64,000 bases of DNA from Chanos chanos (Eukaryota; Chordata; Actinopteri; Gonorynchiformes; Chanidae). Below, piece by piece: positions 10,732 through 23,048 of the stretch. Position numbers and translations under genes: made by a program. The notes beneath the pieces were generated by a model. The model made no database searches. It was not told where the DNA came from and saw nothing but the letters and a program-made list of their open reading frames with translations. Numbering within the stretch: position 1 is the first letter of the stretch; each line of letters starts with the position of its first letter. Where the stretch lies: contig NC_044498.1 of NCBI RefSeq assembly GCF_902362185.1, forward strand, positions 11,340,065-11,404,064, written 5' to 3'.

Positions 10732-13700
10732 TGTGCACATACAGGTGGATAGTTCTGTGGGGGTGTCCCTGACTAACACCGTGGCCTCTCAGCATCCCCT
10801 GAGACTCCATTAGGCAGATGGACAGGAGTGTTTGTGCTCATGTCTGTGACTGTTTCAGAGAGCATTTAACAGACAAAGAAAAGGCTGGGGGATTTATGGG
10901 GAATTTAGGTACATACTAAATTATGTACTTCAGCCCTTTGCACACTTACGACTCTTTCACATAAACCTACATTGTTCGGCACTCACAGAATAATTTTCAC
11001 TTTTTGCTGAGTTATGACTGGTGTGCTCAGATTATGTATACACAGTCTGTGGATCTAATTCACTAATTCTAATTCACTGTTCACTGAACTGTACATTGTA
11101 CATTTTAAAGAGTACAAAATCTTCAGATTGCAGTCAAATAAGGAACTAAAGATGTTCATCTACTCTAAGAACCCAAAGATAATGTTGAAATTTTGCTACC
11201 TTTGAAGTATTTTTCTGGCTTTGAAACAGAGCCTAATAATTATGCACTTAATTTAAAAGGTTCAGGTGTCGGGATTAATATGACTGTGTAAAACCGACTT
11301 AAAGAGAGAGAGAGAGATGAAAAGAAACAAGTAGCTAAGTGAGTAGAGGGTTAGAGGATCTGTTGGAGAAATAAAAATACAGATAGCAATAAAACGGTAG
11401 AATGAGGATAATTTCCCTCACTGGTTACCCTGAAGACCTGTTTTAGAACTTCAATTATAATTTTATTAACTTCTGCCTTTTTTTAAAAAAAAGTATAAGT
11501 CAATATATTCAAGCCAGCAGGAGACTTGATCTTCCAATATATCTGATATGCACCCTCTTTAACAGTACCAAGTGAAAATATGGTTTCTCTCTGTAGGTTC
11601 AGGAAGGCAAATGAAATGATAAAATAAATAAATTCTTTTAAATTCTTTCTTTTTGCTGTAATGATGACCTTCAGATGGATATCTCAGAGCTTTTAGGCCC
11701 CAGTGTGACCCAGTGTGACCTCAGACCCTTAACTAGCTCTGAGACTCCTTGAGAACATCTGTCCAAGGCACACAGCCCCTGGCTTCCTTTCGCATACCAC
11801 ATTTGATTAGGACATTTACTGTTTCTTGCTTTTGGGACAAGGTGTTGAACTGTTTTAGCAACTCTGGTTTTCCGGTTTTTCTTTCAGTTCAAATGAAAAA
11901 ACCTGAGTGTGTATGTTTGGTATGTGAGATAAAAACATGGCAACAGCTGCTGCTGGATTTTTGGAGAGTGGGGCAGGGGGTGATGTTGTCAGGCAGATTT
12001 TTCTGAATTTAGAACCAGTTTAAATAAGGTCACTCTGATTGGTCAATTTCCATGCTGAAGTTTTCATTCTTAGGTCAGTAAGACAGGTTTATAGGTCTCT
12101 CACTGGTGGTTTCTTATAGGCCTGGGAGGAACACAGTCCAGCACATCTGGCCATTCCACGTGTGCCCTTGCCCACCTCATATACTGAAGTGGACAGTCAT
12201 ATACTGGTAATAAACTTGTCCCTTGTTACCTGGTCTCAATGAAAACAAAGTCTTATAGAGAACAAATAGGTTTAGAAAGCCCAATTTACTAACCAGAGTG
12301 AAGCTACTAACCTAGCCTGCTGCAAAGCACTGACCTTTGAGAAGGTCAACAAAACCTTAAGTCATACACATGGTCCATTTTAAAATGATATCGTTACTGT
12401 TATTATCATAGTTGTTGCTAATTTTCGTAGAGTCACTCAGTGAACCTGCTTGTCTGCGTATTTGTAAGGTTGCAGTCTGCCCAGTATAGTTATTACAGTC
12501 GTCATCTCCGTCACTCCTTTTCGTCAGTGCCCCGCTACGTCTTTCTTCTCAGAGATAATAGACAACAGAAATTTAAACTCGAAAGGCAGAGAAAGTTTGA
12601 CTTTCTTATTCCTATTTTCACTGTTGAATGGAAAGTGCGAAAAACGTCACAAGACAATAACTTTCCAATCCCACCTCAAATTGTGTAACAACAGAGCTTA
12701 AGACAGATGTGTTGAATGGGACGACTTTCGGGGTCTTCACAACAAACTTTGTTGTTTTTAGATGATCTATGTAGTGCACTGTGGAACATGAAAGTGCAAC
12801 TCTGGTTTCAGATATTGACAAATTTGTTTTCTGCATGTGCGTATGTGAGAAAGAGTGAGAGATTGAGGATGAATGCAGGCAGCAGGATGAGAGAGAAAGG
12901 AAGAGAGAGGGTGCGAAAGAACTTAAGGTTTAAACTGATGATGTGGTTAGCAACGTGATTTCAGGACACCTGAGACAAAGTTTCAGTTACAGTGAAAAAG
13001 CAAACATAAAAGACAAAATAACCATCAAGAAAATGACAAAAAGCACACAGAATATTGTTGGTTTAACATTGTGTTGTCTCTATGAGAATTACGCCATGTT
13101 TTTTTTTATTTTGCCAAACTTTTCAAAGGTCTGCTGGTTACAGCATTAATTTATGAATGTATATTTACAATTGAATGTGAATGTATAATGTTGCAATTTT
13201 GTTCATTTGATCAATGACCTTATCCACAGCTAATACAAGAAGTACATTTCTTTTGTGTGTGAAACTTAAAAAGAACCCATAACACAATATTTAGTTTTTA
13301 ATACTTTATGGAAAAGTTTGATTGTGTAAAATAAAAAAAAAGATTAAACCTTACAGGAAAAATACATAAAAATTAAATATACAGAGAAAATGAATGATGA
13401 ATAGAAAGTGAATAGAAACTTTGACAGCAAATGATGAGCTTGCAAATTCTTAAGGATAAATTTGGAACAAATTAAATGAGGTTTATCACCAGTTAATGTT
13501 GGTTCATACAATTTTTAGGGGGAAATTCAAACTGAAAATTAGAAGAATTAACCCATTACAACATTTGTACTTATCAAAAAAAGATACACATAAAATTCAT
13601 AACACTACTAGTAATACATTCCTTTGATGAAAAAAAAAAATCATAACCACATTGTGAACTTTGAATGACTGAATGGATCAGTGTTTTATCCTGACATCCA

Positions 13701-15109
13701 CTGGATTCCACTGTTATTTAATAATTCATATTCCTCCAGAAATAATGAAGTGAAAAGCTAACTAATAAAAACAGAAAATGAAAAATTTGTGAATAGTCAC
13801 AGCTCTAGAATAAACACTAAACCCTTTCTTGCTTCCATACATTCAGGAAATGTCCCTGTCATAGTCTCTTTACTTCATAATGCATAGACAAGCACAGTGG
13901 AAATAAAGTGACAATAGTTTGCTTTCGATCCTCTCACAATTTTCAATTTTTCTCACTGAAAGCCATACTTTCTTTTTTTTTTTTTTTTGAAGCGGGTTTG
14001 AAGCTTTGAGCTCCTCTAGTTGTATAATTTCTCATCTGCCTTTGAGACGGAGCTGACTCATAAGTTCTGATTTCATTTCAGTACACTGATAACTCATTGA
14101 GTATCACTGTTTGCTAAGGTTCTTCAGAATCAGCCCGCCGGACAAAATGACAGACAAAAGCCACGGCTGTTACAAACTCTGCACTGACTGTTTTCCTGTA
14201 AGAAAGCCTCTTTTCAGGAATAGAATATATTGGTAAGCAGTCTATACTGTTATACAGAATATAATCATATCAGTATACAAACTCTGCAATGTAATAATTT
14301 TGTGAAAATTTTGTTTCTTTTTTTTTTAATAATCTCATCTTCTAGATAGAATAGAGATAAAATAGAGATATATGAACAGATGTCACACAGCGAGAAGGTT
14401 CATTTGAATACCCGACAGTCAACCACAAAATATACAGAATTGGATTTCTCAGAAAATTACGCAGCATTTCTGTATGTGCGCGCGTGTGTGTGTGTGTGTG
14501 TGTGTTGGTGCTGCGTGGGGGGAGTCTTACTACTTGACAATAAAGTACAAGGGTGATTCAACACAAAACAGTGGAAGAAAAAAATGCCCATTTATTTTTT
14601 CCAGCAGGGTAGTCAAAAAATGCCCACGTATGTCGGTTTTTTCAGAATATTAGTCAAAAATAATGATTGCCGATGACACATAGAACTACAAATTTCTTAC
14701 CGCTTTTGAAAGTCCTCATCGTCTGCACTGAAAGCAGTGTTTTTTGACAGCTGTCCAAGAAGGTGCAATATTCTTTGAATCATTTTATTGGTGCAGAACT
14801 TTTAAGCACTACTGCGTTTGTGATTTTGTGACAGTAAATAAAGTTTCCCATCACTTTGTTGCCCTTCAGTGAGACTGGTCTGATGAAAAATAGAAATGAA
14901 ATGAGTATTCTCTAGTTTTCCAATATGGTGTGTGAGTTCGTGCTTTGCTGTAATCTTTTTGGATTCAGAGTTGGGATCTGTGTTACTAAAATTAGGAGCA
15001 GCACACTTCACTTCAGTTTCTGCCCTATAGAATCATTGTATGCACTGTATGTGAATTTTAAAACGTATTTCAGTAACTGTACAAATGTTATGCCCATGAT
15101 TACACAGTC

Positions 15110-15151
<42 letters not shown>

Positions 15152-16189
15152 GTGCGTGTGCGTCTGTTCCTGTATGTGCTGAGTAATCATTCAGTCCCAG
15201 TGGACTTGGGGTGTGTAGTTCAAATCCAGTCATAGCAGTATTAGCGGTTCTGAGGGTATAACATCAGCTGGCAGGTGCAGTACCCCACCCCCACCACTTT
15301 GCAGTAAAACTGCACCGTCAACCTACAACACAAAGGGGAATTTATGCCTCTTTTTGACTCATGTACATATTGACCCGAAACTCTTCAAACAGAAATATAA
15401 CCACACCATAATAATGTCCATTGCACTGAATACGAGAAAAGACACTAAACGGAAATAAGCATGTTGAAAATGGAGTTAATATTGGAAATGGGATAAAATT
15501 TAGACCATTTTAAATTTAAGTTACAAAAGTTCATTTTTGAACAAAAATTCTAGCACGTGTAAGAATGGTCTGTCAAAAAATATAAAAATTAAAAGCTCTA
15601 TGATGCTTTTATTGCATTTATAAAGAGAAACAGTATTTCCTTACATGAAACACACTCTTGACTGTGGCTTAAATTAACTTTAGAAAGTAAGCATTGAACA
15701 TAGAGATGAATAAAATATTTTCAGTGACTTTTCAGACTTTGATAAAAGCACAGAAAGGGAAAGTGTATTATCTATAAATTGCTTGTTTCAAGAAAAAAAA
15801 AAAAGTTTATTGAATATGTGGTTTTCCATTGTAAAGGACCATATCAAATCAAAAGCATAACTGGTATGCCCTGTTTGGCAATTTTGACTCTTGTCATGTA
15901 ACTTAAACTTCATACTGGAATTATAGCTCTAATAAGATGTCTCTCTTTTCATTGTGAGATGTCAGAGAATGGTCTGCCCCATTTTAGTTCAGATTTTACA
16001 CATAAGGAAAGTCATATTAGGAGAATGAATGCTCATTGCAAAATATGAATGCCTTCTATTTCAAGCTGAGAACATTGACGTAAAATGTTTATGTATATAA
16101 TATACTCTGTAGTGTTAAATATATGATATATAATATATTTCCTTGCTTATTTTTAATAGTTTGAAAAATGCAGTTCGATAACGCCTATG

Positions 16190-16416
16190 TGTCTAGTCTC
16201 CAAACGCACGCGAGTGCATCCATAGTTTAGTGCGCTCGCGAGTAACGTTGGTTTCAAAGACCTGCTCTCGCACCCCTGATCCTCACTGTTGCTCGAGTGT
16301 ACGACGCTCCGCCCATCATAACGCAAATTGCCTAATTTATGAAAAGTCGCGGTTGAAATTTGAACTAAATTCGTGGAATACCAAATACCAAAAAGCAGAG
16401 AGCGACAAATACAGAG
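16190..16416 (+). promoter_or_regulatory. irf4: irf4 promoter and probable non-coding first exon
   Basis: A short CpG-rich island in AT-rich surroundings, with CGCTCGCGAG and CCGCCC-type strings. It ends in a good donor, ACAGAG|GTAAGA, at 16416/16417. The first coding exon begins with an acceptor exactly before its ATG (16761-16762), so an upstream non-coding exon is required, as in human IRF4. An octamer-like ACGCAAAT occurs near 16320. The transcription start is inferred, not seen. Confidence 0.6.
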
Positions 16417-16472
16417 GTAAGATATAAAGCTCTGCTCTCTCTTGAAAATATATCACAGCGGAAGAATGGCAC

Positions 16473-16497
16473 AATAATAATAATAATAATAATAATG

Positions 16498-16534
<37 letters not shown>

Positions 16535-16697
16535 AATGATGATGGAAAGGAGGAGGAGGAGGGGGTTGATGATAATTTGAAAATTATTTGAAGTGATCTG
16601 TAATTAGTGGTCATTTTAAAATATAGGAATTTATGGTGTGTGTGTGTGCGTGTGTGTGTGTGAGAGAGAGAGAGAGGGAGAGAGAGGGAGAGAGAGG
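16473..16697. repeat. Compound microsatellite in irf4 intron 1
   Basis: (AAT)n runs into (TGA/GAT)n to about 16542 and then GGA repeats. After a short gap come (GT)n and (GA)n to about 16697. All of it lies between the probable non-coding exon and the first coding exon of irf4, so it is likely length-polymorphic close to the promoter. Confidence 0.85.
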
Positions 16698-16762
16698 GTC
16701 AGTGCATCTGCGCGTGTGCAACAATTACAGCGATTATCGCTCTAACTTTCTTGTTACTTCAG

Positions 16763-17656
16763 ATGAATTCTGAGGGAGTGCACGCGACTTTGGGTACATC
16801 TGGTAGCGGAAAGCTGCGTCTGTGGCTGATAGAACAGGTAGACTCAGGAAAGTATCCGGGACTTGTGTGGGAGAACGAGGAGAAGAGCATCTTTCGAATC
16901 CCATGGAAACACGCAGGCAAACAGGACTATAAACGCGAAGAGGACGCCGCGCTTTTCAAGGTACCTAAGCTACACGCTTTAGAGAGCGAAAGAGCGAGAG
17001 AGAGAGTCAGTCATGTAATCACGCCTGTATATGACAATGCTGTTAGGTATAACTGTACATGAATTAAAAACTTATATCAGTTTAAAAGTCGTAAATCTTC
17101 GCAAATTCACTCACAGTGGTTTAACACTGCGCGCGCAGGCCTGGGCACTTTTTAAAGGCAAATTCCGAGAAGGCATTGACAGACCAGATCCACCCACATG
17201 GAAAACGCGCCTACGATGCGCACTCAACAAGAGCAACGATTTTGAGGAGCTCGTGGAACGGAGTCAACTTGACATATCTGATCCTTATAAAGTTTACCGA
17301 ATCATTCCAGAGGGAGCCAAGAAAGGCGAGTAACATCTCAGCTCTTGTGAGCGTGCATTGCAGTTCTCCAGTTCCCCTTATACACCTCACAATTCCCACA
17401 TATAAACAATATACAAACACACCCTGCTTCGGACATCTATACTTAAGATGGGATGTTCTAGCTGCCCACGTATTTTTGAGACAGGTTTCACTTTAGACTC
17501 ATCTCAATCATTTCTTTTTTATAGACCATAGTTGTGCATAACTATGACGCAATGTTGCATTATCACAATCTGCTTCCTTTTTTTGTCTTGCACAATTTTT
17601 TTCTCTCCCTAGAAAGCTCTTGGTGGGAAAAAGAGGTTTTGCATGTGCAATTGCTA

Positions 17657-17687
<31 letters not shown>

Positions 17688-19737
17688 TGTGTACACAAAA
17701 ACAAACAGATAAACGCGTGCTCTAACACTGACCACACTTAAACACATCAGGCATCATGAACTGCTGAGCAGTTTATTGTTGATTGGTCCTTTGGTGATTG
17801 TATACATATTAAGAGAGTCAGTGAAGTCAATTCAATTATCTTTGACAATCAACCCCCTCCCCCCCCATTTCTCTCTCTGTCTCAACATATTTCAGGGCAT
17901 AAATCACAGGACATCACCCCCACTCACACAAGTCCTAATGGCTATTCCTACCACCAGTCCTACACACCACAGCAGAGTCAGGTGATGATAAGAAAACTGC
18001 TTTTTGACTTTCTTTCTTTTGAATGCGTGTTGAAGTAAATGGAATAGAAAATAAAAAAACTATAAGATGAAATCTAATGTGTTTTTTTTTTTGGGAGAAA
18101 GAACGAGGATATATGTGAAAGAGAGCTTTGCTTTCACTGTGAGTGAATGTATGACGCTGTCTGAATTTTCCCTTCAGGGCAATAACTTCTTCTCACCAGT
18201 GGAGCGTAACTGGAGGGAGTTCTTGCCAGATCAGAGTCCAGTCTCAGAGTTCACCTGCAACCAAAACCCATTCACTCAACGCTGGGACCATGGTATTTGG
18301 CATTTGTGAATCCATGGACATGATAAAAGATATTATGAGCGTAGTTGTGTATGAATATATATATATATATACTACTTATGTGTCTCCCCCTGTATAGGTT
18401 ATCAGATCAGTGGTTCTTTCTACAGCTGTAATGCATCAGATCCACAGCCTTCATCCTTCAGTCTGGAGTCCAGCATGCGATCAGCTGAGGCTATGGCCCT
18501 TTCAGGTACACACAGATATGTGTGTGCGCGCACAACCACACACACACACACACACACACAGTGCATTGACCCTCTGTCCTCCTGTCAGATTGCCGGTTAC
18601 AGGTGGCAGTGTTTTACGGGGGCATGCTGATGAGAGAGACTACTGTGGGGAATGCAGAGGGCTGCCGATTGGCCCCCTGTGAAGAGGGGCGTGTTTATGG
18701 GACCCCTGGTGGTCCAGAGCTAGTAGCACTGCCGTACAGTGAGTCCGGGACGCTGGAACGAGGAGTCCTTCTCTGGATGGCACAAGACGGACTTTACGCC
18801 CTTCGCCTTTGCACTCGCCGGGTATACTGGGAGGGAGGTCACTCACCTTACGTTGACAAACCAAGTAAACTGGAGAGAGAGATGCCCACGAAAGTCCTGG
18901 ACACTCAACTTTACCTCACAGGTAAAATGATGTTAATTGGAGCGTGACAGTCAACTCTTCTCCACGGTTCACCTTATGGATGATTGTAATGTGATTCTAG
19001 AAGCTCTCTCAGTGAATACACAATAACAATTTACATCTCAGCATTAACAATTCACTAAGTTTCACATCATCATAATTACTCCTTCAGCAGCACCACCTGT
19101 ACTGATCAGTTATTGCTCCACCTAACGTCAGCTGAGTACCAGAGCCTAATTTGCATATGTGCTCTGGACTTTCCAGATTGTGACTAAGAGCTCAATTCCG
19201 CTGAAATCACATGTTAGTGATTAGGTGTAAGGCACACAGAAACACATTAGTGTTTGTGTGTGTGTGTGTGTGTGCTATGGAGTTGGGGAACACCAGTGGA
19301 AGATGGACTTGAAATTCCCTTTTCTCTCTCAACTCCTCCAGAATTGCAGGGCTATGCTCTGCTAGCACGCCCTCCCCCTCGGTGCCAGGTGACGTTGTAT
19401 TTTGAAGAAGAGTACATGGACCCCCTGCGAGAGAGGAAGAACCTGACGGTGCAGGTATTCAATGTCACATGTCTGAGCCTCCATACCGTGGTACGGGTTG
19501 TCTATATTTTCACGTGTGTACAGTGATCTCTATATGTCTCTAATCTGGAATTCCCCTCGTGTGCTGTAGGTGGAGCCGTTGTTTGCCCGTCAGCTCCTCC
19601 TTTTCACACAGCAGAGCAGCGCAAGCTATATTCGCAGCCATGACCACCCACCTCTGTCTTCTGACCACATGATCCTGCCAAACCAAGACTACCACAGGGT
19701 CATCCCTCATCACCATAGCAATGCCATGCAGGACTGA
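16763..19737 (+). CDS. irf4: Interferon regulatory factor 4 (IRF4)
   Basis: A nuclear transcription factor of lymphoid, myeloid and pigment cells that binds ISRE and, with PU.1 or AP-1 partners, composite EICE/AICE sites. Eight coding exons: 16763-16960, 17139-17325, 17896-17981, 18178-18292, 18398-18505, 18589-18921, 19342-19454 and 19570-19737 (TGA). They total 1,308 nt, or 435 residues (human IRF4 451). The DNA-binding domain (about residues 17-128) has the five tryptophans at 21, 36, 48, 68 and 87, with LVWENEEKSIFRIPWKHAGK and PPTWKTRLRCALNKSNDFEE close to IRF4 rather than IRF8. A proline/glutamine-rich linker follows. The IRF association domain spans roughly 231-400 and includes GVLLWMAQDGLYALRLC and the RCQVTLYFEEEY strand. 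The intron after exon 17139-17325 uses a GC donor (17326-17327). The gene is convergent with ncoa7. I cannot tell from this window whether it is an irf4a or irf4b copy. Confidence 0.95.
18349..18562. repeat. Short AT and CA microsatellites in irf4 introns
   Basis: A small (AT)n tract near 18353-18371 sits about 25 bases before the exon 6 acceptor. A (CA)n tract at about 18538-18560 lies in the 83-bp intron between exons 6 and 7. The very small intron is therefore largely repeat. Confidence 0.7.
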
Positions 19738-20375
19738 CCCCAGGTCCTTAAGCCTCAGGGAGCGGTAGCCGTCGGTGATAATCGTGACGTGGAAGACCGA
19801 GCTGAAGAGGATGTGAAACGGGGGGGGGGGGGGGGTCGGGGATGTGTGATTGACTGTCCCCGCAAACACATCTTTCGTAGTCTCATGTCTTTTTCAATCG
19901 CGTATCAGCTAAAGGGACCTGATTCTCAGAAGTTTAGGCCAAAGAGTGACAATATTTGATCGTGTGTTTGTGTGTATCTGTGTGCGCGCTTCCAAAGTAT
20001 TTTACAACCTATCAAAGTATTACATTATATTATCTCGAAAAGACTGAGCTGCCTCGTAATGGCCAAAGTAAGAGTGGAGCTGTATCCTCGGGTATCAGTT
20101 TTATCGGTTTGCTTCCTCTCTTTAAAGTACTGCTTTACTATGCATGAAGATGTTAAACGTATAAACAAGGGCCTGATGATGCAAATTTCTGACTCGGAGA
20201 GCTGTGTATAGCAGCACAACCTCATGTAGACTCACAAAAGTTTCTATGCAAACTAGCACTGTGTTGAAACAAACTAAGCAGGCATCATGGTTGTATTCAT
20301 TTATTCATGTACTCATTTGAATTAATTTAACCTCAAAACATTGCAACAACACAATAAATATAACATTGGTGATAA
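19738..20375 (+). other. irf4: irf4 3' UTR (probable) with a 16-G run
   Basis: Non-coding sequence after the irf4 stop. It holds an uninterrupted run of 16 G at 19820-19835. The first AATAAA on this strand is at 20353-20358, which lies beyond the ncoa7 poly-A signal on the other strand, so the two transcripts may overlap at their ends. The end point is inferred. Confidence 0.45.
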
Positions 20376-21962
20376 TACAGAGTACTAGACTTGAATTTTG
20401 ATTTCAAAGACATGAACATACTAGAAGGAACATTTAAAGTGAGATGTGTTCTGCCAACATACATCACATTTATTATATTTATATATTTATGAACCACAGA
20501 CAACTTCAACAGGAACTTTCCATGGAGAAAAAAAAATTCTACATTAGTGAACATGCTGTTACTCTCCAGTGAAATAATAGTAAAAAAAAAAACAACAACA
20601 ACAAAAAAAAAACAGTCAAAACAAATGACAAAACTGATGTTTGGTGTATGCAACATCTTGTGTACTGACAAGTTACATGAACGCACTGGAACCATCTTCT
20701 AAAACATTTTACAAATCCTGAAATATGAACTTCAAGTATAATTTCAACATTATGTGTTTGGCTACTGTGCCTGTGTCCACTCTGCAAAAACCGCATATTA
20801 TTTTGAAAGATATGAACATGGCAAGTAGTGGTCATTCTTTCACAAACAAATATGAAATAAAGTGAAAATAATGGTTGTCTGAGTTTGGGCAAAATGCAGT
20901 ATAATACTGACTTCAGTTTAGTGCCATGACATTCAAGCCAAGAGTTGACCAGACAAGGTCCTTAAAAGTAATAAGAATAAAATAAAGAAAATATAAAAAA
21001 ATAGAGCAATGTGGTACACAGAACATTCAAAAAATGTTCAAAACATTCAAAACATAAAAAGCAAAAATAAAATATCACTTTAAAAAGAATACAGTTTAAA
21101 AGAACTTCACAGAAAAAAATCAGGTAAATAAAAACGCTTTGGTCAGCACACTGGCATTCAGTCTTCCCTTTTCAATCTAAAAGCTGGACTGCGTTCAAGG
21201 ACGTGGAATGTTTTTAAGTATGGACCACCTCGTTCCAGTCTCCAACCTCCCTCTGGTGGTCTCTTGTCTATTCCTCTGGGACCATAACCATTACAAAAGT
21301 AAACGAACAAGTAAGAAACAAAGGAAAACGTAGATCAAAGCTGATGGGACAAAATTCACTCACTTCAGCTCTGAAATTCCCTCAGGTTCTCTAATACAGT
21401 TCTCATTTAGTCTCCCGCTGTCACAGCTAATGTGTAGTGCTTTCATTTAAGATGTGGGGTTGAGTGTCTATGGTTAGTATTGCATTCTGGGAAAGCTGTG
21501 GGTGGCACGGCGGGTTAAGGCAGTCATAGCAGGACACAAACAAGCAGCCCGTAGCTTTCACCATTTCTACAAAGTCAGAACACACTCAGCCCGGCAGAGA
21601 AAAGCGCTGTCAGCCAAAACCAGCCTCATCCATGCCATTCCGTCGAGAACGCATTATACCACACAACAAACACAAGGTCAGACCAGATTAAACCAGGCAA
21701 ACCTGTACGTAGAGTTAAATCCAGTAGACCCGTGCAACCGCACTTAGTGCAGTAAGAGCAAGTTGGACCAGGAAACGCCCTGGGCTAAGCTATCCGGCGA
21801 CCAACTTTACACAGTCAAACCGTAATGTGTGTTTCAGTGCTGTGAGCTGGATAGTAACGCGTATTTATATATTTATCACAGCGTGTAAGTGAGGTTGGGA
21901 GCATGTGTACATTTGTGTGTGTATGTGTCCAAGTATGTATGTATGTATGTATGCATGTGTCT
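20285..21962 (-). other. ncoa7: ncoa7 3' UTR (probable)
   Basis: About 1.7 kb between the ncoa7 stop codon and the first clear minus-strand AATAAA (TTTATT at 20300-20305). It is AT-rich, with A-runs near 20580 and 20950-21120, and there is no coding frame worth reporting. A short GTAT repeat lies at about 21936-21952. Confidence 0.5.
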
Positions 21963-23011
21963 TCATTCAAATGCCCAGACCTCCAGGTTTTGGACAGTAA
22001 AGTCCTGTTGTGAAGAGAGTGGTTGGTTGTTGAAGGTAGAGCATTTGGAGGTGGTGCCATGATACAAGTCAGCATCTAACCACAGACCAATTTGTCCCCT
22101 GAAGAGAAAGGGCAGGATTTCAACAACTCAGATAAACACATAGACACCAAAATACACACAAGTTAATATTGAACCACAGTATTACATACATAAGTTAATA
22201 CTGAACTTACCCTCCACCTCCCATCTGGAGAGAGTCTAGGTTTCCCTTCACAAAATATGAATTTTCACCAGTCCAACGAAACACCTTAAAAATACGTGAC
22301 AGAGAAAATATCCCCATATGAAGACACTGTATAATATCATCAAACCTAAAAACTTGGGAGTTTCTGGAGCCTCTGACAGGAATTTCAGACAACTTGATTT
22401 TTAGTAGACACATTAATAAGGATAACAAAACACACGTGGCGGTAGGCAGTGCATGCACACGCAAACCAGACTGTGTCCTGACCTTGATCTCAGGGTTGAA
22501 GGTATAGAGAAAGGCCTCCCCAGTGCCGTAGTAGTGTTCACTCACTCTGAATGGGTGAGTGGAGAAGGCTCCGAACAGCTACAAAAGGAAAACACCACTT
22601 CAGTTAGCCAACAGGGGGTGCCAGAGAACACACCACCAAGCATAGTCCCGATTGTTAAAAAGCCAAGCTGGGTATGGTGGAGGGAACTTACTGGTAAGAG
22701 TAGGGGACGTTAACTCAGTGACTTTTGTTGACTCATTTACGCAGGTTAGGTCAATGGGTCAATGAAAGTTACTTTAAATATTCAGCAATGTTACTACTTG
22801 GCCTGGCCGAGCATAGTCAATAAAAAAAAAATTGCATTTGAAATGTCTATGGCTTACATGCCAATGGGGCTACAAAACTCAGGCTTTACAATAAGTACTG
22901 ATGGTAAAATTACTGATTTAACCATCCCAGTGTGGAGGGGGATAGTTTCTGCCACTGAAGTCAATATACATATATATATATACACACAAATATATACACA
23001 TACATACATAT

Positions 23012-23048
<37 letters not shown>

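Larger units (their letters stand above)
8976..16189. other. Intergenic region between bphl and irf4, no gene seen
   Basis: About 7.2 kb without a coding exon I can support. The first 200 bases are CpG-richer and probably hold the bphl promoter. The rest is AT-rich with poly-A/T runs and GT microsatellites (about 10628-10731, 14479-14505 and 15112-15161). A decayed teleost repeat lies near 10.4 kb. Because it separates a housekeeping gene from a tightly regulated immune gene, it is a natural place for irf4 enhancers, but no specific element was identified. Confidence 0.5.

Noticed and set aside
17326-17335. GT donor at 17330 (GAGTAACAT) as an alternative to the GC donor in irf4
   Set aside because: Using it brings the next exon in as G-GCA-TAA, an immediate stop, whereas the GC donor keeps the conserved phase and frame.
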